Positions 17,372 to 25,579 of a DNA stretch of 56,163 nt are shown here, piece after piece. The DNA lies in NCBI GenBank assembly GCA_036273455.1, contig DASUHP010000069.1, positions 1 to 56,163 of the forward strand, given 5' to 3'. The first letter of the stretch is position 1. Each line of letters begins with the position of its first letter. The notes under the pieces were generated by a model. That model was not told the DNA's origin. It saw nothing but the letters and a program-made list of their open reading frames with translations, and did no database searches. This stretch comes from CAIYRG01 sp036273455. GTDB lineage: Bacteria; Pseudomonadota; Alphaproteobacteria; Micropepsales; Micropepsaceae. The translations under genes and the position numbers were made by a program.

Positions 17372-18249
17372 CGGACTTCGGGCGGAAGCGACATCAGGAT
17401 GGCTTCGGTATTGCCGCCGGTCATCAGCCCGAACCTGGTGCCGCGGTCATAGACCAGGTTGAATTCGACATAGCGTCCGCGCCGCACCAGTTGTTGGTCC
17501 TTCTCATCCTCTGTCCACGGCTCACCCATCGTTGCACGGACGATTGCGGGATAGGCGTCCAGAAAGGCGCGCCCGACATCCTGGGTAAAGGCAAAATCCT
17601 TCTGCCAGTCGTTGTCGAGATAATCGAAGAAAATACCGCCGACGCCGCGCGGCTCGTTGCGGTGCTTGATGTAGAAATATTCGTCACACCAGCGGGCGAA
17701 GCGCTCGTAGTAGTCCGCGCCATGGGCATCGCAGGCGCGCCGGAAGGCAGCGTGGAAGCGGACGGTGTTGGGATGTTCCCGCGTCCGCTGCACAGCGAGC
17801 ATTGGGGTGAGGTCGCCGCCGCCGCCAAACCACGAACGCGCCGTCACGATATGGCGCGTGTTGAAATGCGCGGTCGGCACCCTCGGATTATGCATATGGG
17901 CGACCAGGGAAATTCCGCTGGCCCAATAGCTGGGGTCGTCCTGCGCGCCGGGGATTTCCTTCGCGAATTGCGGTTCGAAACGTCCGTGAACAGTAGAAAT
18001 ATTGATTCCCACTTTCTCGAATACCCGGCCCTTCATGAGCGACATGGTACCCCCGCCGCCATCGGCGCCATCCGGCGTTGGACGCTTCCATTCCTTGCGT
18101 TGGAACCGGCCCGGTCTCTGGTCCGGGGCGCCGGTGAATTCGTCCTCGATCTTTTCGAAGGCGGCGCACAGCCGGTCGCGCAAATCGGCGAACCAATGGG
18201 CTGCGCGGCGTTTTCGCTCCTCAATTTCCGCCTGTCCGCTTTCCGTCAT
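17362..18249 (-). CDS. hemF: Oxygen-dependent coproporphyrinogen III oxidase
   Basis: The 295-residue protein carries well-conserved HemF blocks: GGGGTMSLMKGRVFEKVGIN, HMHNPRVPTAHFNTRH, WFGGGGDLTP, YFYIKHRNEPRGVGGIFFDY and GRYVEFNLVYDRGTRFGL. It converts coproporphyrinogen III to protoporphyrinogen IX by two oxidative decarboxylations using O2, in the cytosol. The length is normal. Its ATG overlaps the trmL stop as ATGA, and its 3' end overlaps terC. Divergent petABC encodes a haem protein complex, so haem supply and demand are side by side. Confidence 0.97.
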   Translation of the reverse strand: MTESGQAEIEERKRRAAHWFADLRDRLCAAFEKIEDEFTGAPDQRPGRFQRKEWKRPTPDGADGGGGTMSLMKGRVFEKVGINISTVHGRFEPQFAKEIPGAQDDPSYWASGISLVAHMHNPRVPTAHFNTRHIVTARSWFGGGGDLTPMLAVQRTREHPNTVRFHAAFRRACDAHGADYYERFARWCDEYFYIKHRNEPRGVGGIFFDYLDNDWQKDFAFTQDVGRAFLDAYPAIVRATMGEPWTEDEKDQQLVRRGRYVEFNLVYDRGTRFGLMTGGNTEAILMSLPPEVRWP

Positions 18250-18713
18250 GACATCGTCCTTCCCTCCGCCGGGAAAGCCCCGGTTTGGCGCAGTGCCTCG
18301 CCAATGACGACGGCAGCCGTCATGGCCACGTTGAGGGAACGCAATTGCGTTCGCAATGGAATGCGAAGCCGCGCGTCGGCCGCATCGTGGACATGGCCCG
18401 GAACGCCGGCGCTTTCGCGCCCGAGCAGGATGATATCGCTGATGCAGAATGAAAATGCCGTGTACGCAGCCGATGCTTTGGTTGTCATCAGGACCAGCCG
18501 TCCATTGCGCGAGGCGAAGAACCGGTCCCAGGAGGGGTGGCGCGTGACATCGGCAAGTTCCAGGTAATCCATTCCGGCGCGGCGGAACCCGGCGCCGCTG
18601 AACAAAAAGCCGCAGGGCTCGATAATATCCACCGGAACCCCGAGGCAGGCACCCAATCGGATGATTGCGCCCGTGTTTTGCGGGATATCCGGCTCGAACA
18701 AAGCAATGCGCAT
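18246..18713 (-). CDS. trmL: tRNA (cytidine(34)-2'-O)-methyltransferase
   Basis: The SPOUT methyltransferase is 155 residues from ATG 18713, the normal TrmL length; upstream in-frame starts would add a tail that does not look family-like. Motifs are ALFEPDIPQNTGAIIRL at the N-terminus, a central LLGRESAGVPG and a C-terminal LRIPLRTQLRSLNVAMTAAV, which form the trefoil-knot SAM site. It methylates the wobble base of tRNA-Leu. It is the first gene of the trmL-hemF-terC unit and divergent from petA. No strong ribosome-binding site is visible. Confidence 0.93.
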   Translation of the reverse strand: MRIALFEPDIPQNTGAIIRLGACLGVPVDIIEPCGFLFSGAGFRRAGMDYLELADVTRHPSWDRFFASRNGRLVLMTTKASAAYTAFSFCISDIILLGRESAGVPGHVHDAADARLRIPLRTQLRSLNVAMTAAVVIGEALRQTGAFPAEGRTMS

Positions 18714-18732
18714 GAAACTATCGTGGTTCTGG

Positions 18733-18764
18733 ATGGTTTTATGCGGCATCGTGCCGCAAACCAT
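18733..18764. promoter_or_regulatory. Inverted repeat in the trmL-petA divergent region
   Basis: TGCGGCA-TCG-TGCCGCA is a perfect 7-bp inverted repeat. It is flanked by ATGGTT on the left and AACCAT on the right, offset by three bases. It lies 20 bases before the trmL start and about 150 before petA. It could be a regulator site or an RNA hairpin in the leader of trmL. Confidence 0.4.
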
Positions 18765-18914
18765 CGGAAAATTTCTCTCTCTATATGGGGGCGCGATTTG
18801 GCGGCGCCGCAAGTCCGGGGCGGCGCTCCCTCATCACGTTTCCGGATGCCCATGCAGAGCGTCAATGCTCCAGGCCGCCAAGCCTGAAAGGCGAAGTTTC
18901 AAGGGATTATAGCA

Positions 18915-19802
18915 GTGGCTCACTCGCACACGGCCGATACCACCCCAACGGCCGAATCGACGCGACGCGATTTTCTTTACGTCGCCACCAGCGCAGTCGC
19001 GGGCATCGGTGCCGTGGCAACGCTTATCCCGCTGATTGTCCAGATGAATCCTTCTGCGGACGTGCTTGCTCTGGCATCCGTTGAGATCGACTTGACGCCA
19101 ATTCAACCGGGCCAGACGGTGACCTTCACCTGGCGCAGCCACCCGCTGTTCGTGCGCCGCCGCACCCCGCAGGAGATCGCTGCTGCGCGCGCGGTGCCCG
19201 TCTCCGATTTGCTCGATACGCTCGCCAGGAATGCGAACTTTCCGGACAACGCACCTGCCACCGACGACAATCGGCTGACGCCGAATGTTTCAGCTGCGGC
19301 AGCCGGAGGCCCCCCGGCAGCAGGTGCAACGTCCGGAGCGGCACCCTCAGGTACGGCCCCAGCCCCCGCAGCAACCCCTACCGCTGGTACGGCAGCCCCC
19401 CCGGCCCCGCGCGCTGCGGGTGCCACGGCGGCAGCAGCAGCACCAGCACCGGCGGCTGCATCTGCAACGCCGGAAGGGGCAGCAACGGTGCCATCAAGCA
19501 CAGGCGGCACGCCGTCCACCGAGGCGGCCTCGGCGTCTGCTTCCGGGGCTGCCAGCGGAACAGGAGCGGCACCCGCGGAATTGCCCGAATGGCTCGTTGT
19601 GGTGGGCGTTTGCACGCATCTTGGTTGCACGCCGACCGCGAGCACCGCTTTGGCTCCCCAGGGCGATTACGGCGGCTGGCTGTGCCATTGCCATGGCTCG
19701 CAATACGATGTTGCGGGCCGGGTGCGGAGGGGGCCGGCGCCGCAGAATCTCGCGGTGCCACCCTACACCTTTCTTTCCAGTACCCGCATCAGAGTCGGCT
19801 GA
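18915..19802 (+). CDS. petA: Ubiquinol-cytochrome c reductase Rieske iron-sulfur subunit with long Ala/Pro-rich insertion
   Basis: Residues 16-45 form a Tat-type/membrane anchor (STRRDFLYVATSAVAG). The cluster-binding motifs are VCTHLGC (C233, H235; C238 for the disulfide) and CHCHGSQYD (C257, H260; C259), followed by RRGPAPQNLAVPPY, all canonical. The usual protein is about 175-200 residues; this one has 295. The extra is an uninterrupted stretch of about 100 residues (121-222) of Ala, Pro, Gly, Ser and Thr, placed between TDDNR and LPEWLVV, in the Rieske head before the first cluster loop. No frameshift is seen; both sides are in the same frame. It heads the petABC operon, ten bases before petB. 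Confidence 0.95.
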   Translation: MAHSHTADTTPTAESTRRDFLYVATSAVAGIGAVATLIPLIVQMNPSADVLALASVEIDLTPIQPGQTVTFTWRSHPLFVRRRTPQEIAAARAVPVSDLLDTLARNANFPDNAPATDDNRLTPNVSAAAAGGPPAAGATSGAAPSGTAPAPAATPTAGTAAPPAPRAAGATAAAAAPAPAAASATPEGAATVPSSTGGTPSTEAASASASGAASGTGAAPAELPEWLVVVGVCTHLGCTPTASTALAPQGDYGGWLCHCHGSQYDVAGRVRRGPAPQNLAVPPYTFLSSTRIRVG

Positions 19803-19811
19803 GGAAACGTC

Positions 19812-21074
19812 ATGGAAGGTCCATCCTATATTCCCAGATCCGGCTTCGCGCGCTGGTTGGATCGGCGCCTGCCGATCATCCGCTTCGCCCAGGAACATGT
19901 CATCTGGTATCCGACACCCCGCAACCTGAATGTCTGGTACGTGTTCGGCGGCGTCCTGACGATGATCCTGACGGTCCAGATTCTGACCGGCGTGGTGCTG
20001 GCGATGCATTACACGCCGGATTCGACGCTCGCTTTCGATTCGGTCGAACACATCATGCGCGACGTGAATGCGGGATGGCTGCTGCGCTACCTGCACTCCA
20101 ATGGCGCATCCATGTTCTTCATCGCGGTGTATCTGCATATCTTCCGCGGCCTGTATTACGGTTCCTACAAGGCGCCGCGCGAACTGATCTGGATCATCGG
20201 TGTACTGATCTATATTGTGATGATGGCGACGGCATTCCTCGGGTACACGCTGCCGTGGGGTCAGATGTCGTTCTGGGGCGCCACCGTGATCACCAATTTC
20301 TTCACCGCGCTCGACTTCATCATTCCGCATCTCGGCACTGCGATCACGACCTGGTTGTGGGGCGGGTTCGGCGTCGACAACGCGACTCTGCACCGGTTCT
20401 TCAGCCTGCATTACCTGCTGCCATTCGTGCTGGCGGGCCTGGTTGCGCTGCATGTCTGGGCGCTGCATGTGCCGGGCAACAACAATCCGCTCGGAATCGA
20501 CGTGAAAAGCCCGCAGGACACGGTGCCGTTCCATCCCTATTACACGGTGAAAGACGCATTCTTCCTGTCCTGTTTTCTGATTCTCTACGCCTATCTGGTG
20601 TTCTTTGCGCCCAATGTTCTGGGTGACCCGATCAATTACGTGCCGGCCAATCCGATTCAGACGCCGGAAGACATTGTGCCGGAATGGTACTTCCTGCCGT
20701 TCTACGCGATTCTGCGTTCGATCCCGAACAAGCTGATCGGCGTGATCGCATTGTTCCTGTCGCTGGTCACACTGTTCTTTGTGTCATGGCTCGATACGTC
20801 ACCGGTGCGGTCGGCGCGGTTCCGGCCGCTCTACAAGCAATTCTTCTGGGTGCTTGTCGTGGTCGTGATCATCCTCGGCTATGTCGGCGCGCGGCCGGTG
20901 GATGCGACCCTTTTCAACACGCCAATCCCGCTGGTTTGGATCGGGCGAATCTGCACGCTGTATTACTTCCTGCACTTCTGGGTGATCATGCCGGTGGTCG
21001 GCATCATTGAAACGCCGCGCCCGATACCGGACAGCATTGCCCGATCGGTGCTTGTCAGCACACCGGCCGAGTAG
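19812..21074 (+). CDS. petB: Cytochrome b subunit of the bc1 complex
   Basis: The 420-residue integral membrane protein has the cytochrome b hallmarks: GGVLTMILTVQILTGVVLAMHY, GWLLRYLHSNGASMFF, LHIFRGLYYGSY and PWGQMSFWGATV, with the four haem-ligand His on two helices (H in LRYLHSNG and VYLHIFRG, and their partners in FSLHYLLPF and LHVWALHV). PEWYFLPFYAILRSIPNK is the Qo-site PEWY loop. It binds two b haems and quinol. It lies between petA and petC in an operon with ten-base gaps. Confidence 0.97.
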   Translation: MEGPSYIPRSGFARWLDRRLPIIRFAQEHVIWYPTPRNLNVWYVFGGVLTMILTVQILTGVVLAMHYTPDSTLAFDSVEHIMRDVNAGWLLRYLHSNGASMFFIAVYLHIFRGLYYGSYKAPRELIWIIGVLIYIVMMATAFLGYTLPWGQMSFWGATVITNFFTALDFIIPHLGTAITTWLWGGFGVDNATLHRFFSLHYLLPFVLAGLVALHVWALHVPGNNNPLGIDVKSPQDTVPFHPYYTVKDAFFLSCFLILYAYLVFFAPNVLGDPINYVPANPIQTPEDIVPEWYFLPFYAILRSIPNKLIGVIALFLSLVTLFFVSWLDTSPVRSARFRPLYKQFFWVLVVVVIILGYVGARPVDATLFNTPIPLVWIGRICTLYYFLHFWVIMPVVGIIETPRPIPDSIARSVLVSTPAE

Positions 21075-21083
21075 GAGCGGATT

Positions 21084-22175
21084 ATGCGTCAGTTCCAGCG
21101 ACTCCTGCTGATTTCGGCTCTCGCCAGCATTTGTGCGAGCGCATCCGCCCAGACGCCTGGCGCTGCGCCGGCCAATCCGGGCACTCCCAGTGCTGCAGCA
21201 CCGGCACAACCAGCAGGCGCAGGCGCTGCACAGCAAGCTGCTCCATCGCCGGCCACAGCCGCTCCGCAGCCTGGTACGTCTGGCGGCGCACTGCCCGGGC
21301 AGGGGCAGGTGGAAACCGCGCCACAGGGGCAGACGGGTCCAGAGACGCCATCTCCTTCGCCCGCCAAGTCGCAATCTGAAATTGCGCCCGCGCCGTCAAC
21401 CGAGGCGCTGCCGCCCAAGTCCGTGGCCTGGCCGTTCACCGGACCGTTCGGCGTTTATGACCGCGCATCCCTGCAACGCGGCTTCCAGATCTACAAGCAG
21501 GTCTGTTCCAACTGTCACTCGCTGTCGCGGATCGCGTTTCGCAATCTTGGCGATCCCGGCGGTCCGCAATTCAGCGAGGATGAAGTGAAGGCGATTGCCG
21601 CGAGCTACAAGATTCCGGCCGGCCCGAACGACCAGGGCCAGACCGCGGATGCCGGCGGCATGCCGCTGACGCGGCCCGGGACGCCGGCCGATTATTTCCC
21701 GCCGCCGTTCCCGAATGAGCAGGCTGCCCGCGCCGCGCTGAACGGCGCGCTGCCGCCGGATCTGTCCCTGATCGTCAAAGCGCGCGACGGAAATATGAAT
21801 TATGTCTATTCGATCCTGACCGGCTTTGGTCAAACCCCGCCGTCTGGAGAGACGATCGCGAAGGGTCTGTATTACAATCCCTATTTCCCGCGTCATCAGA
21901 TCGCGATGCCGCCGCCGCTGACGGATGGCGCCGTGACTTATTCCGACGGCACGCCGAACAATCTCAATCAGGAGGCGCATGACATCGTGAGCTTCCTGGC
22001 CTGGGCATCCGAACCGACCCAGGACGCGCGCAAGCGGATCGGATTCGTGGTCATGCTGTATTTGATCGGCTTCACGGTGTTGCTGTTCTTCGCCTATCGC
22101 CGGGTTTGGCACGGTCACCACGATGTCGGCGCCGTCGGAGAAGGCACCGGCGACGAGACACGGCTCTCGCCCTGA
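21084..22175 (+). CDS. petC: Cytochrome c1 subunit with long Ala/Pro/Gln-rich N-terminal linker
   Basis: The 363-residue protein has a Sec signal peptide (LLLISALASICASASAQ, cleavage near 23). A low-complexity linker rich in Ala, Pro, Gly, Gln and Ser follows at residues about 24-113. Then comes the cytochrome c1 fold with haem motif VCSNCHS near 140, and one C-terminal membrane anchor (VVMLYLIGFTVLLFFAYRR). The usual protein is about 250-270 residues without the linker. Paracoccus cytochrome c1 is known to have an extra N-terminal region, but that one is acidic; this one is not. GGAG precedes the ATG. mtnP starts five bases after the stop. Confidence 0.95.
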   Translation: MRQFQRLLLISALASICASASAQTPGAAPANPGTPSAAAPAQPAGAGAAQQAAPSPATAAPQPGTSGGALPGQGQVETAPQGQTGPETPSPSPAKSQSEIAPAPSTEALPPKSVAWPFTGPFGVYDRASLQRGFQIYKQVCSNCHSLSRIAFRNLGDPGGPQFSEDEVKAIAASYKIPAGPNDQGQTADAGGMPLTRPGTPADYFPPPFPNEQAARAALNGALPPDLSLIVKARDGNMNYVYSILTGFGQTPPSGETIAKGLYYNPYFPRHQIAMPPPLTDGAVTYSDGTPNNLNQEAHDIVSFLAWASEPTQDARKRIGFVVMLYLIGFTVLLFFAYRRVWHGHHDVGAVGEGTGDETRLSP

Positions 22176-22180
22176 ACGCG

Positions 22181-23056
22181 ATGAAGGCGGTTCTCGGGAT
22201 CATCGGCGGTTCGGGTGTGTACGACATTGCCGGTCTCGAAGCGGCGCATTGGCGGCACGTCGGCAGTCCGTGGGGCGAAGCATCGGACGACCTGCTGTTC
22301 GGCCGGTTGTCGGGTGTGGACCTTGTGTTCCTGCCGCGCCATGGCCGCGGGCATGTCCACTCGCCGACAACGATCAATTATCGTGCCAATATCGATGCGC
22401 TGAAGCGCGCCGGCTGCACCGACATCATTTCTGTCTCTGCCTGTGGTTCACTGCGCGAAGAACTTGCGCCCGGTCATTTCGTTCTCGCGGACCAGTTCAT
22501 CGACCGCACGCATGCCCGGGAGAAGAGTTTTTTCGGCGACGGGTTTGTTGCCCATGTTTCGCTTGCGCATCCGGTCTGTCCTCGACTGGTCAAGGCGCTG
22601 TCGGACGCGGCAGCGGCGGAATCGATTCCCTGCCGTACCGGTGGCACCTATCTCGCAATGGAGGGGCCGCAATTTTCCACGCTCGCCGAATCCCGGCTGT
22701 ACCGGTCCTGGGGTTGCGATGTGATCGGAATGACGGCGATGCCGGAAGCCAATCTCGCGCGCGAGGCGGAGCTTCCCTACGCAATTGTCGCCATGGTGAC
22801 GGATTACGACTGCTGGCATCCAGACCATGATCATGTCACGGTTGAGCAGGTCGTCCGTGTGCTGCTGGAAAATGCGGATCGGGCGCGCGCACTGGTGAAA
22901 CGGGTGATCCCGATGCTCGGACCGGAACGCACGCCTTCGCCACTGGGCATCGAGCATGTGCTGGATACGGCATTGATTACCGCCCCCGAAAAGCGCGACC
23001 CGGCGCTATTCGCAAAGCTTGATGCAGTCGCGGGGCGCGTATTGAAAAAGCGCTGA
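22181..23056 (+). CDS. mtnP: S-methyl-5'-thioadenosine phosphorylase
   Basis: From ATG 22181 the protein is 291 residues, the family length, and begins AVLGIIGGSGVYDI. Phosphate and nucleoside motifs follow: LPRHGRGHVHSPTTINYRANI, SVSACGSL, TYLAMEGPQFSTLAE and GMTAMPEANLAREAEL. It splits methylthioadenosine into adenine and methylthioribose-1-phosphate in methionine salvage. In-frame starts further upstream lie inside petC and add an Arg-rich tail, so they are rejected. It lies five bases after petC, so it may be cotranscribed with the bc1 genes. Confidence 0.92.
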   Translation: MKAVLGIIGGSGVYDIAGLEAAHWRHVGSPWGEASDDLLFGRLSGVDLVFLPRHGRGHVHSPTTINYRANIDALKRAGCTDIISVSACGSLREELAPGHFVLADQFIDRTHAREKSFFGDGFVAHVSLAHPVCPRLVKALSDAAAAESIPCRTGGTYLAMEGPQFSTLAESRLYRSWGCDVIGMTAMPEANLAREAELPYAIVAMVTDYDCWHPDHDHVTVEQVVRVLLENADRARALVKRVIPMLGPERTPSPLGIEHVLDTALITAPEKRDPALFAKLDAVAGRVLKKR

Positions 23057-23059
23057 AGT

Positions 23060-23587
23060 GTGGTGTTCTACACCATCGGACATTCGACCCGGACGATCGG
23101 CGAATTCATTTCGCTGCTGACCTCGGCAGGCGTTGGCGCACTGGCCGATGTGCGGCGGATTCCACGCTCGGCCACCAACCCGCAATTCAATCTCGACGCG
23201 ATCGAACAGCCGCTGGCAGAGCAGGGCATCGCGTATCGCCAGATCGCCGAACTTGGCGGATTAAGATCGCGGCGAAAGCGCGGGGAACCATCACCGAATT
23301 TGTTTTGGGAAAATACCAGCTTCCGGAATTATGCCGATTATGCCGCAAGCGATGATTTCCGCCGCGGGCTGGAGGTGCTGCGGCAGATGGGAAAGGCCCA
23401 AGATTGCGCATTCATGTGCGCCGAAGCCGTGTGGTGGCGTTGCCACCGCCGGATCATCGCCGATTACCTGCTCGCCAGCGGCGAGAAAGTTTTCCACATT
23501 CTTGGGCCCAAAAAAATCGAGCCGGCACGGCTTACGCCGGCAGCACAGGTCCAGGATGATGGGAGTCTGATCTACCCGCCGCCCTGA
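23060..23587 (+). CDS. DUF488 family protein
   Basis: The 175-residue protein shows the DUF488 pattern: FYTIGHSTRTIGEF at the N-terminus, DVRRIPRSATNPQF, YRQIAELGG, and the Cys motif CAEAVWWRCHRRIIADYL near residue 125. Start is GTG at 23060, three bases after the mtnP stop. The family has no firm function; the conserved Cys and Arg suggest a catalytic or binding site. Cytoplasmic. Its position behind mtnP suggests cotranscription. It converges on the minus-strand gene ending at 23600. Confidence 0.88.
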   Translation: MVFYTIGHSTRTIGEFISLLTSAGVGALADVRRIPRSATNPQFNLDAIEQPLAEQGIAYRQIAELGGLRSRRKRGEPSPNLFWENTSFRNYADYAASDDFRRGLEVLRQMGKAQDCAFMCAEAVWWRCHRRIIADYLLASGEKVFHILGPKKIEPARLTPAAQVQDDGSLIYPPP

Positions 23588-23599
23588 GCTGTCCGCCGT

Positions 23600-23998
23600 T
23601 TACTTGTTCCCGCTGATTGCATCGGGTTCGATTTCGAACAGCACGCGGACTTCGCCCGGCTGCGCGAAAGGATATTTGTCCTTACCCAGATATTTCTTTG
23701 CCATCTTGTCGATGTGCTCGGAGGCGCCCTGTTCGGTGATGCGCGAAACCTTGCCGCGAATCTGGACATAACGGTAAGGGTTGTCGGGATCGGTGATGGA
23801 AATCGCGACCGGCGAACCCGGTTTCAGATTTTTGTCTTTCACCCTGCCCCTGGCGGAATTCACCAGCACCTTGCCATTGACATAGTCGATCCAGACCGGG
23901 GTGGATTGCGGGGTGCCGTCCGGCATCAGCGTGGCGACATGGGCAAAGGTTTTCTTGTTGACCAGGAGGTCGCGCCAAGTGTCGATCGATTCCGCCAT
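23600..23998 (-). CDS. Pyridoxamine 5'-phosphate oxidase-fold protein (PPOX class, F420/FMN type)
   Basis: From ATG 23998 (GGAGCGAG just upstream) the protein is 132 residues. The split-barrel pattern is visible: FAHVATLMPDGTPQSTPVWIDY, VNSARGRVKDKNL, VAISITDPDNPYRYVQIRGKV and a C-terminal EVRVLFEIEPD. This fits the PPOX-class group that binds FMN or F420. Alphaproteobacteria often lack F420, so FMN or haem is as likely. Longer readings up to 24040 lack a ribosome site. It is a single gene, divergent from the HbpS-like array. Confidence 0.82.
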   Translation of the reverse strand: MAESIDTWRDLLVNKKTFAHVATLMPDGTPQSTPVWIDYVNGKVLVNSARGRVKDKNLKPGSPVAISITDPDNPYRYVQIRGKVSRITEQGASEHIDKMAKKYLGKDKYPFAQPGEVRVLFEIEPDAISGNK

Positions 23999-24173
23999 TT
24001 CTCGCTCCATTGCCGAAGAGAATGTTGAGGCTAGCGCCAAAAATGCGGTTCCGGCAACGGATACGACGAATTACGTGGTCAAAACAAAACCGGCACGGCA
24101 GTTGTAAGCGACTTTGCAAACAGGCAAAATGCACCCGGATGCCCAGGCGAGCATTATCCTTGGAGGGAATTGC

Positions 24174-24791
24174 ATGAAAATCTACAGCGCATTGACGGCC
24201 GCGGCTGCGGTGACCGTCTGTGTCAGCGCGGCCATGGCGGCCGATGCCGACAGATTCGTAATACGCGGCGATGCGGCCAAGCAGTTGCTGGAACAGAATT
24301 CCATCAATGTCGCCACGGCAGAAGCCATTGGTAAGTCGTGTGCCGACGAAGCGACTGCCGCGGGCAAGCGCGTCAGCATCGCGATCTTCGATCAGTTCGG
24401 CGAGCCGGTTTACTACTACCGTATGGATGGTCAGGCGAAGATCGCAATCGACACGGCGATCATGAAAGCACGCACGGTGCTCAATACCCGCCGGCCGAGC
24501 AAAGCGGTTCAGAACGCGGTTGCGCAGGGGCAATCCGAGCTTCGTCAATATTCCTTCGGCAACTTTGCCAATGGCGGTGGACTGCCAATTGTCATCAACG
24601 GCAACCAGTTCATCGGCGCGATCGGCGTCGGTGGTTCGGCGCCAATGCCGGGCGTGTGGAGCGATGAGATCTGCGCATGGCGTGCGTTGACGAAAGTCAT
24701 CGGCCCGCAGCCGCCGCTGCTGCCCGACATCCGGCCGGCCGCCGCCGCCGGTGGTGGCGGGCGCGCAGGCAATGGCGCACCGAACCGTTGA
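24174..24791 (+). CDS. Secreted HbpS/GlcG-family (DUF336) protein, copy 1
   Basis: The 205-residue protein starts at ATG 24174 after GGAGGG. A signal peptide (AAAAVTVCVSAAMA, cleavage near residue 22) precedes the DUF336 domain: VATAEAIGKSC, IAIFDQFGEPVYYYRMDGQ, GGLPIVINGNQFIGAIGVGG and VWSDEICAWRAL. The C-terminus is a short Gly/Ala tail ending NGAPNR. Family members bind haem or act as GlcG-like proteins of unclear role; with a signal peptide this one is probably periplasmic. It is closest to copy 2, which starts 30 bases downstream, pointing to tandem duplication. Confidence 0.85.
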   Translation: MKIYSALTAAAAVTVCVSAAMAADADRFVIRGDAAKQLLEQNSINVATAEAIGKSCADEATAAGKRVSIAIFDQFGEPVYYYRMDGQAKIAIDTAIMKARTVLNTRRPSKAVQNAVAQGQSELRQYSFGNFANGGGLPIVINGNQFIGAIGVGGSAPMPGVWSDEICAWRALTKVIGPQPPLLPDIRPAAAAGGGGRAGNGAPNR

Positions 24792-24821
24792 TCGCTGAAT
24801 CTGGAAATTGGAGAAAGACCC

Positions 24822-25442
24822 ATGAAACTTTATTCGGGATTTGCGGCAGCGGCGGCAGTCGTTGCCATTGCCGGCGTCGCCACCGCGGCGGAAACCTCAA
24901 AATTCGTCCAGCAGGGTGATGCTGCCAAGGCGTTGCTCGAGCAGAACACGATCAATATCGCCACAGCGGAAGCGATCGGCAAAGCCTGCATCGACGAGGC
25001 GACCAAGGAAAACGTCAAGGTCAGCGTGGTGATTACCGATCAGTTCGGCGAGCCGGTGTGGTTCTACCGCATGGACGGGCAGGGCAAGGTGAATGTCGAT
25101 ACCGCGTTCATGAAGGCCAAGACGGCATTGAACATGCGCGCGCCGAGCAAGAGCGTGATGAACCAGGTCCTGCAGGGCCGGGCGACCGAATTGCGTCAGT
25201 ACTCGTTCGGCAATTTCGCCAATTCTGGCGCGCTGCCGATCGTGGTCAACGGCAATCAGTTGATCGGCGTGATCGGCGTCGGCGGTTCGGCGCCGCGCGT
25301 GCCCGTGTGGAGCGATGAAATCTGCGCCTGGCGTGCATTGAACAAGGTCATCGGACCGCAGCCGCCACTGCTGCCGGACGTGCAGCGTAATGCGGCAGCC
25401 GGCGGTGCAGGGCCGCGCGGGAACGGCGAACCGAACAGGTAA
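24822..25442 (+). CDS. Secreted HbpS/GlcG-family (DUF336) protein, copy 2
   Basis: The 206-residue protein has a signal peptide (FAAAAAVVAIAGVATAA) and the same domain as copy 1, with IATAEAIGKAC, VVITDQFGEPVWFYRMDGQ, ELRQYSFGNFAN, GALPIVVNGNQLIGVIGVGG and VWSDEICAWRAL. It is highly similar to copy 1 along its whole length and ends in the same kind of tail (NGEPNR). GGAG precedes the ATG. A strong terminator follows at 25464, so copies 1 and 2 form one unit. Confidence 0.85.
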   Translation: MKLYSGFAAAAAVVAIAGVATAAETSKFVQQGDAAKALLEQNTINIATAEAIGKACIDEATKENVKVSVVITDQFGEPVWFYRMDGQGKVNVDTAFMKAKTALNMRAPSKSVMNQVLQGRATELRQYSFGNFANSGALPIVVNGNQLIGVIGVGGSAPRVPVWSDEICAWRALNKVIGPQPPLLPDVQRNAAAGGAGPRGNGEPNR

Positions 25443-25463
25443 CCATCTTGTCGGCCTGGGATC

Positions 25464-25493
25464 AGGGCGCCGCGGTACCGCGGCGCCCTTTTC
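25464..25493 (+). terminator. Rho-independent terminator
   Basis: A perfect 26-base palindrome (AGGGCGCCGCGGT and its complement, 25464-25489) is followed by TTTT. It lies just after the second HbpS-like gene and separates it from the third. Confidence 0.85.
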
Positions 25494-25579
25494 TGTGTCC
25501 GGATTCGCCCCCACGCGGCAGGCGTGGCATTGTGCGCTCGCGCGATGCGGCAGGCGCGTCGCAATCTGGAGGGCATATC

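Noticed and set aside
16742..17400. A manganese riboswitch before terC.
   Set aside because: The upstream region is the hemF coding sequence, with a 10-base overlap, so there is no leader.
17323..18567. Plus-strand reading of 414 codons.
   Set aside because: It is antisense to hemF and trmL, which are certain by motifs, and its product has no recognisable features.
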